Positions 8,236 to 16,936 of a stretch of 64,000 nucleotides of DNA are shown here, in pieces. The notes under the pieces are model-generated. The model was given only the letters and a program-made list of their open reading frames with translations, made no database searches and was not told the origin of the DNA. Within the stretch, counting starts at the first letter, position 1. The number at the start of each line of letters is the position of its first letter. This stretch comes from Streptomyces aureoverticillatus. GTDB lineage: Bacteria > Actinomycetota > Actinomycetes > Streptomycetales > Streptomycetaceae. The stretch lies in contig NZ_BMSY01000002.1 of NCBI RefSeq assembly GCF_014649395.1, positions 620,001-684,000 on the forward strand. The letters are read 5' to 3'. The position numbers and the translations under genes are program-made.

Positions 8236-9090
8236 TCAGCTCCTTCTGGCCCGAAGGCGCCGAGATCCCACCACAAGGGCCACGCCGCCGAGGAGGAAGG
8301 CGGCGGCGGTGGCCCCGAGCCCGGGCAGTCGCCCCGGGCCGGTCTTCGCGAGTTCGCCGGGCGAAGGGCCGGTGGGCCCGTCCGCCTCGACGATGTCGAA
8401 CGCGTAGTCGTTGGACGCGCCCACCCAGTCCCCGTCGTCGGCACGGCGCCGCACGACGGCGGCGCTCGCCACGACCCGGTCGGGCGCGGTGTCGGAGGTG
8501 AAGGCGAGGCGGAGGCCGACGGTGACGGTGCGGCCGGGGGCGATGGTGAAGCCGGGGAAGGCGGGGAAGGCGGCGGGGTCGTGGGGGCCGCCGGACTCGT
8601 GGGCGCCGTCGGCCGCGTCACCGCCGTGAGCCCCGTCGGCCGCGTCACCGCCGTGAGCGCCCACCGCACCGCCCCCGTCGCCCAGGACGCCGACGGTCTC
8701 GTCCCGGTCGGTCCGCTCGAACCGCACCGGCCGCAGCCGCTCCCCGTCGTCGAACTCCAGCAGGACCTGCCGGGGCAGCAGCGCCTTCCCGCCGTCGACG
8801 AACACGATGACGGGGTGCACGTTCCCGCAGGTCTCGTCCGTGGCGTTGGTCAGCTCCAGCGACCAGCGCCGGAAACCGCCGCCCGGCTCGTACGTGGCGG
8901 GGCCGCCGCTGATCCGCGTACCGATCGGGAAGTCGTCGCCGGCGGCGGTGGCGCAGCTGGGCCGGAGGGCGCCGGAGCCGCTCTCCCCCGGCCGGTCGCC
9001 CGCGGCCGCCGGCACCCCGGCCACGGCGGGCACCAGGGTGACGGCGGCGGCGACGGCGACGCCTGCCGCGAGAGAACTGCGAAGTCGCAT
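8236..9090 (-). CDS. Sortase-anchored surface protein (LAKTG sorting signal)
   Basis: This 284-residue exported protein has a signal peptide at residues 1-30 (MRLRSSLAAGVAVAAAV then an AGVPAAAGD cleavage region). The extracellular domain is beta-rich with two cysteines. The C-terminal cell-wall sorting signal is LAKTG, a hydrophobic segment and the basic tail SRRLRARRS. Streptomyces class E sortases use LAxTG, and one is encoded at 20278. Mid-protein, AHGGDAADG is duplicated in tandem, which makes a 27-base direct repeat near 8600-8660. No enzymatic motif is visible. ATG at 9090 is chosen because the signal peptide begins there. Confidence 0.8.
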   Translation of the reverse strand: MRLRSSLAAGVAVAAAVTLVPAVAGVPAAAGDRPGESGSGALRPSCATAAGDDFPIGTRISGGPATYEPGGGFRRWSLELTNATDETCGNVHPVIVFVDGGKALLPRQVLLEFDDGERLRPVRFERTDRDETVGVLGDGGGAVGAHGGDAADGAHGGDAADGAHESGGPHDPAAFPAFPGFTIAPGRTVTVGLRLAFTSDTAPDRVVASAAVVRRRADDGDWVGASNDYAFDIVEADGPTGPSPGELAKTGPGRLPGLGATAAAFLLGGVALVVGSRRLRARRS

Positions 9091-9312
9091 GAAGGGCCCT
9101 TGCTGGCGGCCGGCCGGACGCGTTGCGGCACCCGGGACGGCCGAACTGACGGCGGAGCAAAGCCCGTTGAGGTGCTCGGCGGGGATCCGGCAATCAACGG
9201 GTCGCGGCCCAGACCCTGCCACGCGCGCGCGACCCCGCACAGGCTCCGCCGCCCCCGGCGACCCGTTCGGCTGGCCGATTCCCCCCTAACAGCCGATTCT
9301 TCCGATTCTTCG

Positions 9313-10629
9313 TCAAGTCCGATTGGCGGGAAAGGCGACGTCCGCCCGGCCGAAGAGCGGGGCGAGGACCAGCTGCGCCGCGCCTTCCGCGACCACCCGC
9401 TCGCCGCCGGGCGCGACGGCCACGCCGACGGCCGCGCGGGCGCCCTCGCGGCGGGCGCGCTCGTCGACCACGGCGCCGACGCCGCGTACGAACAGGTCCT
9501 CGGCGGCGGCGACGGTCCGCCCGCCGAGCAGGACGAGGTCGATGTCGAGCAGCGCGACCAGGTTCCCGGCGGCGGTGCCGAGCACGCGGGCGGCCTCGTC
9601 GAGGTCGCCGCGCGCGACGGCGGCCAGACACAGCGCCTCGACGCACCCCCGATCGCCGCACTCGCACGGCGGCCCGTCCAACCGCAGCACCTGATGCCCG
9701 AACTCCCCGGCCCCGGTTCGGGCCCCGCGATACAACCCGCCCCCCAGCACGAGCCCGGCCCCCAGCCCGGTCCCCAGATACAGATACGCGAACGACTCGG
9801 CGCCCCCACCGAGCGCGAGCCCGAGCGCGGCGGCATTGGTGTCCTTGTCCACGGCCACGGGCAGCCCGAGCCGCGAGGCAAGCACGTCCCGCAGCGGATA
9901 CCCGTCCCACTCGGGAAACCCGGTAACCCGATGCAACACCCCGGCGTCATGATCAAGCGGACCGGGCAGAGCAACCCCCACACCGAGCACACCAGCAACC
10001 CCTGCGGCCATCTCGCCGACACCCCCCGCTTCCCCTGCGGGCGGCACACCAACGTCCGCAGCTTCCGCTTCCGCTCCCGCCGCGGGCAATCGTGCCGCAG
10101 GGCGAGTGGGGCCTCCCCTGCTCGAGCGAAGCCGAGAGCTCGGGGAAGGGCGGGCACAGCCCCCGGTGCCGGGCACCTCTGCTGCAACACCAGCCGAAGG
10201 TGCCCCGACCAGGGCGGCAACCGCGTCCGCGGCCACCTCCACGACGGAGTCGACCCCAGCCGCGAAGTCCAGCCCAGCCCGCCGCTCGGCGACAACAACC
10301 CCACTCAGGTCGACCAGCACGGCAACAAGCGAGTCCCGCTCCAGATGCAACCCCACGGCACACCCCGCCCCGGGGACAAGGCGCACCACCGCGGCGGGCT
10401 TCCCCCCGGTAGAAGCCCGCCGCCCCGCCTCGGCCACCAGGCCGTCACCGCGCAGCCGCGCAACAATCTTGCTGACGGCCTGCGGCGTAAGCCCCGTACG
10501 CGAGGCGAGCTCCCCCCGACTTGCCCCCGCGGCCCCAGCGGTACGCAGCAGATCGAGCACCAAGGCCGCGTTGTGCCCACGCAACACCGGCAGATTCACC
10601 CCGGCCCCAGGCCGCTTCTCCCTGTTCAC
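9313..10629 (-). CDS. ROK family transcriptional repressor with an in-frame REP insertion
   Basis: The 438-residue protein has an N-terminal winged helix (about 20-80, SRGELASRTGLTPQAVSKIV) and a C-terminal ROK sugar-kinase-like domain, with GVGVALPGPLD, the zinc motif CECGDRGCVE and a VDKDTNAAALG segment. Between AVAALVGAPSA and GVLGVGVA about 70 low-complexity residues interrupt the usual fold, and part of these are encoded by a dispersed palindromic repeat (10110-10150). The start is GTG at 10629, with poor Shine-Dalgarno spacing. It is divergent from the Gfo/Idh/MocA gene across a perfect palindrome, its likely operator. Confidence 0.82.
   Translation of the reverse strand: MNREKRPGAGVNLPVLRGHNAALVLDLLRTAGAAGASRGELASRTGLTPQAVSKIVARLRGDGLVAEAGRRASTGGKPAAVVRLVPGAGCAVGLHLERDSLVAVLVDLSGVVVAERRAGLDFAAGVDSVVEVAADAVAALVGAPSAGVAAEVPGTGGCARPSPSSRLRSSRGGPTRPAARLPAAGAEAEAADVGVPPAGEAGGVGEMAAGVAGVLGVGVALPGPLDHDAGVLHRVTGFPEWDGYPLRDVLASRLGLPVAVDKDTNAAALGLALGGGAESFAYLYLGTGLGAGLVLGGGLYRGARTGAGEFGHQVLRLDGPPCECGDRGCVEALCLAAVARGDLDEAARVLGTAAGNLVALLDIDLVLLGGRTVAAAEDLFVRGVGAVVDERARREGARAAVGVAVAPGGERVVAEGAAQLVLAPLFGRADVAFPANRT
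10110..10150. repeat. Dispersed palindromic element inside the ROK coding region
   Basis: The stretch begins GGGCCTCCCCTGCTCGAGCG and ends GCCGAGAGCTCGGGGAAGGG, around a GAA loop. It closely matches a hairpin element I recall as scattered between Streptomyces genes. Here it is read through in frame. Confidence 0.6.
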
Positions 10630-10654
10630 ACCCCCATTGTCGCCCCCGCTTGCA

Positions 10655-10677
10655 CTTTGGCAACACCGTTGCCAAAG
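10655..10677. promoter_or_regulatory. Perfect palindromic operator between the ROK and Gfo/Idh/MocA genes
   Basis: CTTTGGCAAC (10655-10664) and GTTGCCAAAG (10668-10677) are perfect 10-base arms around ACC. The site lies 26 bases from the ROK start and 8 bases from the oxidoreductase start, so a bound repressor would cover both promoters. Inverted repeats rich in T and A at their ends are usual for ROK/NagC-like regulators. Confidence 0.65.
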
Positions 10678-10684
10678 TAGAGGA

Positions 10685-11767
10685 ATGACTGAAGGCACGA
10701 ACGACCTCCGCGTGGGCCTGATCGGCTACGGCCTCGCGGGCTCCGTCTTCCACGCCCCCCTGATCGCCGCCACCGAGGGCCTGGCCCTGGACACGGTCGT
10801 CACGTCGAACACCGAGCGGCAGGCCCAGGCCCGCGCCGAGTTCGGCGACGACCTGCGCTGCGCGGCCGACGCCGACGAGCTGTGGGCCCGTGCCGACGAG
10901 CTCGACCTGATCGTCGTCGCGTCCCCGAACAAGACGCACGTACCGCTCGCGACCGCCGCGCTGAAGGCGGGTCTGCCGGTCGTCGTCGACAAGCCGCTCG
11001 CGGGCACCGCCGCCGAGGCCCGCGAACTCGCCGCCCTCGCGGACGAGCGCGGCCTGCTCCTCTCCGTCTTCCAGAACCGCCGCTGGGACAACGACTTCCG
11101 TACGCTGCGCAAGCTCATCGCCGACGGCGAGCTCGGCGACGTATGGCGCTTCGAGTCCCGCTTCGAGCGCTGGCGCCCGCAGCCCAAGGGCGGCTGGCGC
11201 GAGTCCGGCGACCCCGAGGAGATCGGCGGCCTGCTGTACGACCTGGGGAGCCACGTGGTCGACCAGGCCCTGGTCCTCTTCGGCCCGGCCGTGCGGGTGT
11301 ACGCGGAGGCGGACGTCCGCCGCCCCGGCGCGCAGGCCGACGACGACACCTTCATCGCCGTGACGCACGCCGGCGGTGTCCGCTCGCACCTGTACGTGAG
11401 CGCGACGACCGCGCAGCTCGGCCCGCGCTTCCGGGCGCTCGGCTCGTCCGCGGGCTATGTGAAGTACGGCCTCGACCCGCAGGAGGCCGCGCTGCGCGAG
11501 GGCAAGCGGCCCGCGGACGAAGGACCGTGGGGCGTGGAGCCCGAGGCGCTGTGGGGCCGGGTCGGCGCCGGCGAGTCCCCGCTGACCGGCGGCGGCCGCC
11601 CCGAGCCCACCCTCCCCGGCGACTACCCCGCGTACTACGCCGCGGTGGCCGCCGCCCTGCGCGGTGAGGGCGACAACCCGGTCACCGCGCTCGAGGCCGC
11701 CGCGGCGCTCGACGTGCTGGAGGCGGCCCGCCGCTCGGCCCACGAGGGCGTGGCGGTGACGCTGTGA
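10685..11767 (+). CDS. Gfo/Idh/MocA family NAD(P)-dependent oxidoreductase
   Basis: The 360-residue protein has an N-terminal Rossmann domain with GLIGYGLAGSVFHAP, the catalytic-region motif VVDKPLAG (the family usually has EKP) and the C-terminal alpha/beta dimerisation domain. Such enzymes oxidise sugars, inositols or related polyols. ATG at 10685 follows AGAGG with very short spacing. It is transcribed divergently from the ROK repressor and overlaps the next gene by four bases. Sugar or polyol catabolism controlled by the ROK protein is the natural reading; the substrate is unknown. Confidence 0.87.
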   Translation: MTEGTNDLRVGLIGYGLAGSVFHAPLIAATEGLALDTVVTSNTERQAQARAEFGDDLRCAADADELWARADELDLIVVASPNKTHVPLATAALKAGLPVVVDKPLAGTAAEARELAALADERGLLLSVFQNRRWDNDFRTLRKLIADGELGDVWRFESRFERWRPQPKGGWRESGDPEEIGGLLYDLGSHVVDQALVLFGPAVRVYAEADVRRPGAQADDDTFIAVTHAGGVRSHLYVSATTAQLGPRFRALGSSAGYVKYGLDPQEAALREGKRPADEGPWGVEPEALWGRVGAGESPLTGGGRPEPTLPGDYPAYYAAVAAALRGEGDNPVTALEAAAALDVLEAARRSAHEGVAVTL

Positions 11768-12297
11768 GCACGGAGCCCGCCGGGCAGACGGCACCCTCCT
11801 CCCAGCAGACGGCACCCTCCCAGCAGACCGCCCCCACCGCCCCCTCCATCCCCGAACTGGAGGAGCAGGAGCGCCGCCTGACGCTCCCTCACTTCACGTA
11901 CGACGACGCGTGGGCGCTCGGCTGTCTCCTCGTGGAGATGGCGCGCGAGCGCGAGGCGCCGGTGGCCGTCGACATCCGGCGCGGCGGCCAGCAGCTCTTC
12001 CACGCCGCGCTGCCCGGCTCGACGCCCGACAACGACGCCTGGATCGACCGCAAGCGCCGCGTCGTCGAGCGGTACGGCTGCTCGTCGTACCTGGTGGGCA
12101 GCCGGTTCCGGGCCAAGGGCACGACGTTCGAGGAGTCCTCGCGCCTCGACCCCGACCGGTACGCGGCGCACGGCGGCGCGTTCCCGATCGCGGTCGAGGG
12201 CGTGGGCGTCATCGGCACGGTGGTCGTCTCGGGCCTCCCCCAGGTCGCGGATCACGCGCTGGTGGTGGCGGCCCTGGAGCGGTTCACCGCGCCCTGA
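11764..12297 (+). CDS. UPF0303 / heme-degrading-domain protein (GlcG/HbpS-like)
   Basis: This 177-residue cytosolic protein has an N-terminal Gln/Thr/Ala/Pro-rich stretch made of a short repeat (QQTAPS) and a C-terminal DUF336-like alpha/beta domain (DDAWALGCLLVEMA, then GAFPIAVEGVGVIGTVVVSGLP). The start GTG overlaps the preceding TGA as GTGA, so translation is coupled to the oxidoreductase. Family members such as HbpS bind heme, but the biochemical role of UPF0303 proteins is not settled and nothing here fixes it. Confidence 0.75.
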   Translation: MSTEPAGQTAPSSQQTAPSQQTAPTAPSIPELEEQERRLTLPHFTYDDAWALGCLLVEMAREREAPVAVDIRRGGQQLFHAALPGSTPDNDAWIDRKRRVVERYGCSSYLVGSRFRAKGTTFEESSRLDPDRYAAHGGAFPIAVEGVGVIGTVVVSGLPQVADHALVVAALERFTAP

Positions 12298-12301
12298 CGG
12301 C

Positions 12302-13921
12302 TCAGTCGGCCTGGTCCTCGGCGCGCCGTCGCACCATCACCACGAGCCCGACACCGGAGCCGAGGAGCGCCGCGGCGATCGCCCCCACGAGGGCGAGCTC
12401 ACCCGCCGACGTGTCCGTGCCCGTGTGGGCCATCTCGTCGTCGTGGCTCTTGGACGGGTGCGGGTGGGGGTGCGGGTGCGGATGCGCGGACGACTTGGAC
12501 GGCTCAGGGCTCGGCCAGGGGTCGTCACTGTCCGACGGGTCCGGGGACGGCTCAGGGTCCGGGTCGGGGTCCGGGTCGGGGTCGGGGTCGGGGTAGTCGC
12601 TGTCGGAAGGATCCGGGTCCGGCCAGGGGTAGTCGCTGTCGGACGGGTCCGGGGACGGCTCAGGGCCGTCACTGTCCGAGGGGTCCGGGTCCGGGTCCGG
12701 GGACGGGTCCGGGTCGTCGCTGTCCGACGGATCCGGTGACGGCTCAGGGCCGTCGCTGTCCGACGGGTCCGGAGACGGGTCCGGACCGTCACTGTCCGAC
12801 GGATCCGGGTCAGGGTCAGGATCCGGGTCCGGGTCCGGGTCCGGGTCCGGGTCCGGCGACACCGTCGGCGTCGGGGACGGCGACGCGCACGTCGGCAGAT
12901 CGCCGTTGAACGGGTACGCGTGGATCTCCTGGCCGCCGCCGACCAGCGAGGTGTGGGTGAGCGAACCGACCGTGAAGAAGCGTCCGTTCATGCCGGGCAG
13001 CGTCACCGTGGTCGCGCTCCCCGGCGACCCCACGAGCACGCTCCCCTGGAACTGCCCGCTGCCCGCGAACCGCACCGAGCTCGCGTCGGGCACGTTCCAC
13101 AGCAGCCGCTCGCGCAGGCCGCCCGGCAGCGCGCCGATGTAGGTGCGGACCGTGCGGGCGTCGCCGAAGAGGTTCACCAGCACGGTGGCGCCGGCCGGGA
13201 TGTTCCGGAACGAGATGCCCTGGTCGCCGCCGCTCCTGCTGACCATGTCGAAGTCGACGTTGAACACCTGGATCTCGGACGTGCCGTCGCCGGTGAACAC
13301 CGTCTCGCTGCCGTTGTTGACCGCCGAGCCCGTGACCTCGCGGGGCGCCCCGTCCTCGTACGCGTAGCACCGGCTGGCGGCCGTCAACCGGTCGGGCAGC
13401 GCGGCGTACTCGTCGGCCGCGTCCGGGTCCCGGACCGCGCGGGGCCTGACCGTGCCGGTGAGCGTGTCCCCGTACCGTACGACTCCGGAGACCGAACCCT
13501 CCTCCGCGAGCAGCCGCTGCCCGGGGGCGACCCGCAGGTCGCCGCCCGCCGTGAGGAAGTCGGAGCCGTTGGGCGGCGGCACCCGGGAGCCGACGCCGGC
13601 CACGCCCACGTTGTAGACCTGCGAGGCCCCGGCGCGCTTGTTCATGTCGAAGTCGCCGAGCACGACGACCTTGCCCTCGGCCTCCGCGGCGGCCTCGCGC
13701 ACCAGCATGTTCTCGCCGACGAATACGTTGATGTTCTCGTCGCGGCCGGTCACGGGGCCGTTGTTCGTCTCTGGGTACGTCTCCGGGCAGGCCGGGCCCT
13801 TGCAGGGGCCGAGGCCGCCGGGCAGCGGGTCGGCGACCCCCGGCCCGGCCAGGCCGCCGACGATGGCGGCGGCCGCGACGGTGACCGCCGCCGCCACATA
13901 CGCTGAACGTTTTCTTCGCAT
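12302..13921 (-). CDS. Choice-of-anchor A family surface protein with long Asp-Pro/Ser-Asp repeat and sorting signal
   Basis: The 539-residue exported protein has a signal peptide ([19 protein letters not shown], residues 1-30) and a choice-of-anchor A beta-domain, about residues 60-350 ([31 protein letters not shown]). A wall-spanning stalk of alternating DP and SDSD(G/Y/D)P units and a His-Pro run follow, at about 355-500. The end is MAHTG, a hydrophobic segment and RRRAEDQAD, a slightly degenerate LAxTG signal. ATG at 13921 begins the signal peptide. It is convergent with the UPF0303 gene, only four bases apart. It probably displays the beta-domain on aerial or vegetative cell walls. Confidence 0.85.
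   Translation of the reverse strand: MRRKRSAYVAAAVTVAAAAIVGGLAGPGVADPLPGGLGPCKGPACPETYPETNNGPVTGRDENINVFVGENMLVREAAAEAEGKVVVLGDFDMNKRAGASQVYNVGVAGVGSRVPPPNGSDFLTAGGDLRVAPGQRLLAEEGSVSGVVRYGDTLTGTVRPRAVRDPDAADEYAALPDRLTAASRCYAYEDGAPREVTGSAVNNGSETVFTGDGTSEIQVFNVDFDMVSRSGGDQGISFRNIPAGATVLVNLFGDARTVRTYIGALPGGLRERLLWNVPDASSVRFAGSGQFQGSVLVGSPGSATTVTLPGMNGRFFTVGSLTHTSLVGGGQEIHAYPFNGDLPTCASPSPTPTVSPDPDPDPDPDPDPDPDPDPSDSDGPDPSPDPSDSDGPEPSPDPSDSDDPDPSPDPDPDPSDSDGPEPSPDPSDSDYPWPDPDPSDSDYPDPDPDPDPDPDPEPSPDPSDSDDPWPSPEPSKSSAHPHPHPHPHPSKSHDDEMAHTGTDTSAGELALVGAIAAALLGSGVGLVVMVRRRAEDQAD
12500..12857. repeat. Short-period coding repeat, GGGTCC-type (Asp-Pro stalk)
   Basis: Hexameric and longer units built on gtccgg, gggtcc and actgtccga recur throughout. 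They encode the (Asp-Pro)n and Ser-Asp-rich stalk of the surface protein. Length variation by slippage is expected. Confidence 0.8.
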
Positions 13922-14044
13922 ACACGGAAATATGCGTAATTCAGACAAAAGTAGTGGGCGACACGCTCACCGCTTCCCCCATTGGCCCGACTCCGCACGG
14001 GACCAGAGGGGGCGTCAGGCCGCGCCGGACCGCCTCAGGCCGCC

Positions 14045-14902
14045 TCAGGCCCCCTTCAGCTCCTGCCGCTGCCGCCCGAGCCCGTCGATCTCCAGCTCCA
14101 CCACGTCCCCGGCCCGCAGGAACGGCTTCGGCTCCGGCTGCCCCAGGGCGACCCCCGCCGGCGTACCGGTGTTGATCACGTCGCCCGGGTACAGCGTCAT
14201 GAACTGGCTTACGTAGCGCACCACTTCCGCGACCGGGAAGATCTGCTGGGCCGTCGTGCCGTCCTGCTTCAGCGCGCCGTTGACCCACAGCCTGAGCCCG
14301 AGCGCCTGCGGGTCCGGCACCTCGTCGGCCGTCACGAGCCAGGGGCCGAGCGGGTTGAACGTCTCGCAGTTCTTGCCCTTGTCCCAGGTGCCGCCGCGCT
14401 CGATCTGGAACTCGCGCTCGGAGACGTCGTGCGCGACCGCGTACCCCGCGACGTGCGCGAGCGCCTCCTCGTGCGACTCCAGATAGCGCGCGGTGCGCCC
14501 GATGACGACGGCCAGCTCGACCTCCCAGTCGGTCTTCACCGAGCCGCGCGGCACGAGCACGGTGTCGTTCGGCCCGACCACGGTGTCCGCCGCCTTGAAG
14601 AACACGACCGGCTCGGCGGGCGGCTCGGCGCCGGTCTCGGCCGCGTGGTCGTGGTAGTTCAGGCCGATGCACACGACCTTGCCGATCCGGGCGAGCGGCG
14701 GCCCGATCCGCAGCCCGGCAGGGTCCAGGACGGGCAGCGCGCCCGCGTCGGCGGCGGCGCGGACGCGGTCGAGCGCGGCGTCGTCGGCGAGCAGCGCGCC
14801 GTCGATGTCGGTGACCGTGCCGGACAGGTCGCGCAGGGTGCCCCCGGCGTCGAGCAGCGCCGGGCGCTCCGCGCCTGCCGTACCGACTCGCAGCAGCTTC
14901 AT
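14045..14902 (-). CDS. Fumarylacetoacetate hydrolase family protein
   Basis: This 285-residue cytosolic protein has a FAH C-terminal catalytic domain: CIGLNYHDHAAETG, the metal-binding acids in TDWEVELAVVIG, and the closing MTLYPGDVINTGTPAGVALGQ. It probably hydrolyses or decarboxylates a beta-diketo acid or acylpyruvate. ATG at 14902 is seven bases after GGGAG. The gene stands alone between the anchored surface protein and the YidC paralogue, both in the same direction. The exact substrate is not predictable. Confidence 0.88.
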   Translation of the reverse strand: MKLLRVGTAGAERPALLDAGGTLRDLSGTVTDIDGALLADDAALDRVRAAADAGALPVLDPAGLRIGPPLARIGKVVCIGLNYHDHAAETGAEPPAEPVVFFKAADTVVGPNDTVLVPRGSVKTDWEVELAVVIGRTARYLESHEEALAHVAGYAVAHDVSEREFQIERGGTWDKGKNCETFNPLGPWLVTADEVPDPQALGLRLWVNGALKQDGTTAQQIFPVAEVVRYVSQFMTLYPGDVINTGTPAGVALGQPEPKPFLRAGDVVELEIDGLGRQRQELKGA

Positions 14903-15061
14903 GGACAGTCTCCCTTGGGTCGAGCTGGGCCCGGCCGATGGTGGCGGCATCGGAGGTTGGTCGATCCTCCAAGCTGGCCGTCCGCTCCGCAAGACCCCGT
15001 TCACGTACTGGACCGTCACTTCGCGCCACCGGGGACCGTCACCTCCCGCACTCGCAGGCCG

Positions 15062-15823
15062 TCACATCGCGGTCGCGGCCCCCATGGCACCGGCCCCCGT
15101 CGGCATGTCCCGGTACAGGAAGGCCCGCTCCACCGCGCTCCACGTCGTACTGGTCACGACGTACAACGCGGCCGCCAGCGGCACCACCGCCACCGTGAAC
15201 AGCGTCATGAACGACATGAACGGCATGAACTTCGTCATGGCGGCCATGGCGCCCGCGCCCGGCGCCTGCGCGTCCCCCGTCGGCAGGGCCGCCCCCGCCA
15301 TCTGTCGCTTCGTACGCCGGTAGTTGAAGGTCGCGACCGCGGCGACGAGGGCGAAGAGCGCGAGGTAGAGCAGCCCCGAGGCGCCGAAGAGGCCGCCGTC
15401 GCCGAGCGCGTCCGCCCAGCGCCCGCCGAGCGGCGCCGTGAACAGCTTGTGGTCGAGGAGTTCGTTGGCCTCGCCGCCGATGTTCGAGCTGGAGAACAGG
15501 TGATAGAGCAGGAAGAAGGCGGGCAGCTGGAAGAGGCCGGGCAGGCAGCCGGACAGCGGCGACACCTGCTCCTCGCGGTGCAGCTCCATGACCGCCTTCT
15601 GGAACTTCTCCGGGTTCTTGGCGTGCTTCTTGCGCAGCTCGGCGATCTGCGGCGAGAGCTTGGCGCGGGCCTTCTGGCCGCGGGCGGCGGCGCGCGACAA
15701 GGGGTGGACGAGGAGGCGTACGCAGGCGGTGACCAGGACGATGGCGGCGGCCATCGCCGAGGCGTGGAAGAGCGGCGCGAGCAGGTCGGCGAGGTCGGCG
15801 ACCAGGCTGGCGAAGACGGACAT
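15062..15823 (-). CDS. YidC/Oxa1 family membrane insertase, short paralogue
   Basis: This 253-residue membrane protein has the 60KD_IMP core: an N-terminal hydrophobic segment, the cytoplasmic helical hairpin PQIAELRKKHAKNPEKFQKAVMELHREEQVSPLSGCLPGLFQLP, and three further membrane segments. It is shorter than the housekeeping YidC normally found beside rpmH and rnpA, which is not in this window, so it should be a second insertase. The next gene upstream is the small membrane protein that accompanies it. Confidence 0.85.
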   Translation of the reverse strand: MSVFASLVADLADLLAPLFHASAMAAAIVLVTACVRLLVHPLSRAAARGQKARAKLSPQIAELRKKHAKNPEKFQKAVMELHREEQVSPLSGCLPGLFQLPAFFLLYHLFSSSNIGGEANELLDHKLFTAPLGGRWADALGDGGLFGASGLLYLALFALVAAVATFNYRRTKRQMAGAALPTGDAQAPGAGAMAAMTKFMPFMSFMTLFTVAVVPLAAALYVVTSTTWSAVERAFLYRDMPTGAGAMGAATAM

Positions 15824-15956
15824 GGGTGAGCCCTCCGGGGGTCTCGTCGTGCCGGGAATGCCTCGACGGAGGCGTGAGTGTCGGCATGACGACCCGCGCG
15901 GGGCCGGAGAGCGGATCTGCGAGATCTGCGGGATCGCTGGATCTGCTGGAAGTCCC

Positions 15957-16292
15957 CTACGCGGCCGTCAGGAGGGCACGGCCGGGTGCTCGCGGGCGGG
16001 TCCGCCCACGGGCGTCGGGATCGCGCTGCGGCAGGAACGCGGTGCGCTGCTCGCGGTCGCGGATGGCGGTCCGCACCCGGGTGCGCGGCACGGCGGGCGC
16101 GCAGCGCGCGGCAAGCAGCGAGCACAGGGCGAGGGCGGAGCCCGCGGCGGCGGTCGCGGCGAGCGCGACGGCGGCGGAGAGGCTGCCGGTGTCGGCGAGC
16201 ACGGTCTCGACGAGGAGGAAGAGCATCAGGGCGGCGGGGCGCAGCGCGGCGATCGACTTGCCGATCACGTTCTTGACCGGGTTCCCGCTCAC
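15957..16292 (-). CDS. DUF6412-type small membrane protein, YidC partner
   Basis: The 111-residue protein has two hydrophobic segments (LRPAALMLFLLVETVLA and VALAATAAAGSALALC) and a basic Arg-rich C terminus. The start GTG at 16292 has an excellent AGGAGG six bases upstream; the reading frame extends further but the extra codons are repetitive and unlikely. It is followed at 133 bases by the YidC paralogue. I recall this pairing from other Streptomyces; the function is unknown. Confidence 0.65.
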   Translation of the reverse strand: MSGNPVKNVIGKSIAALRPAALMLFLLVETVLADTGSLSAAVALAATAAAGSALALCSLLAARCAPAVPRTRVRTAIRDREQRTAFLPQRDPDARGRTRPRAPGRALLTAA

Positions 16293-16328
16293 GTCGCCAC
16301 CTCCTGCCGTCGGCCTCGTCACGTCCAC

Positions 16329-16361
16329 GTACACGTACACGTACACCGTATGCGTACGCAT
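16329..16361. promoter_or_regulatory. Tandem GTACAC hexamers beside a perfect 12-base palindrome
   Basis: Three direct GTACAC units occupy 16329-16346, and the palindrome ATGCGTACGCAT lies at 16350-16361. They sit between the HxlR regulator end (16374) and the start of the small membrane protein gene, in the right place for an operator of the DUF6412-yidC unit. The binding protein is unknown. Confidence 0.4.
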
Positions 16362-16373
16362 GTGCTCCTGCCG

Positions 16374-16904
16374 TTATACAGGATCGATCTCGACGGGCTG
16401 AAGGAGCCTGCGGGGCTTGAGCAGTTCACGGCTGACCGGATCGGCCGGGTCGGGGTCGAGTCCCGGGCCGGGCAGCATCTCGACGTCCTCGACCGGCACG
16501 AGGCCCCCGCAGGCGGGGCACTCGCCGACCGAGCCCAGTTCCGTGCCGCACGCGGCGTGCCGGAAGTACCGCGTCGGCCTGTCGTGGCCGAACGTGTCGG
16601 ATCCCCAGGCGCCGAGCACGCACAGGGTCGGCCACAGGGCGCGGCCGCGCTCCGTCACGACGTACTCGTGCCGGCCCGGCTTCCGCTCGCAGGCCCGCTT
16701 CTCCAGTACGCCCGCGGCGGTCAGCGTCTGCAGGCGGGTGGCCAGGACGGCGCGCGGGATGCCGAGGTGGGCGAGGAAGTCGTTGTAGCGCCGCACGCCG
16801 TAGAGCGCGTCGCGCACCACGAGCAGCGTCCAGCGCTCGCCGACGACCTCCAGCGCGCGGGCGACGGAACACTGCTGCGCCGCGTAGTCCTTGCCGAGAG
16901 CCAT
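16374..16904 (-). CDS. HxlR-type winged-helix transcriptional regulator
   Basis: The 176-residue protein has a winged helix at about residues 10-100 (CSVARALEVVGERWTLLVVRDALYGV is the HxlR hallmark with its conserved cysteine). A C-terminal extension contains four cysteines as CGTELG and CPACG, a likely zinc ribbon. ATG at 16904 follows GAGGGG. It is divergent from an MFS exporter, with two matching palindromes between them, and probably represses that pump until a drug or redox signal is sensed. Confidence 0.87.
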   Translation of the reverse strand: MALGKDYAAQQCSVARALEVVGERWTLLVVRDALYGVRRYNDFLAHLGIPRAVLATRLQTLTAAGVLEKRACERKPGRHEYVVTERGRALWPTLCVLGAWGSDTFGHDRPTRYFRHAACGTELGSVGECPACGGLVPVEDVEMLPGPGLDPDPADPVSRELLKPRRLLQPVEIDPV

Positions 16905-16936
16905 GCCCCTCACTGTAGCCACTTTGCCGAGTAAAG

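Noticed and set aside
12500..12857. CRISPR-like array
   Set aside because: The repeats are short, in frame and without unique spacers of regular size; they encode a protein stalk.
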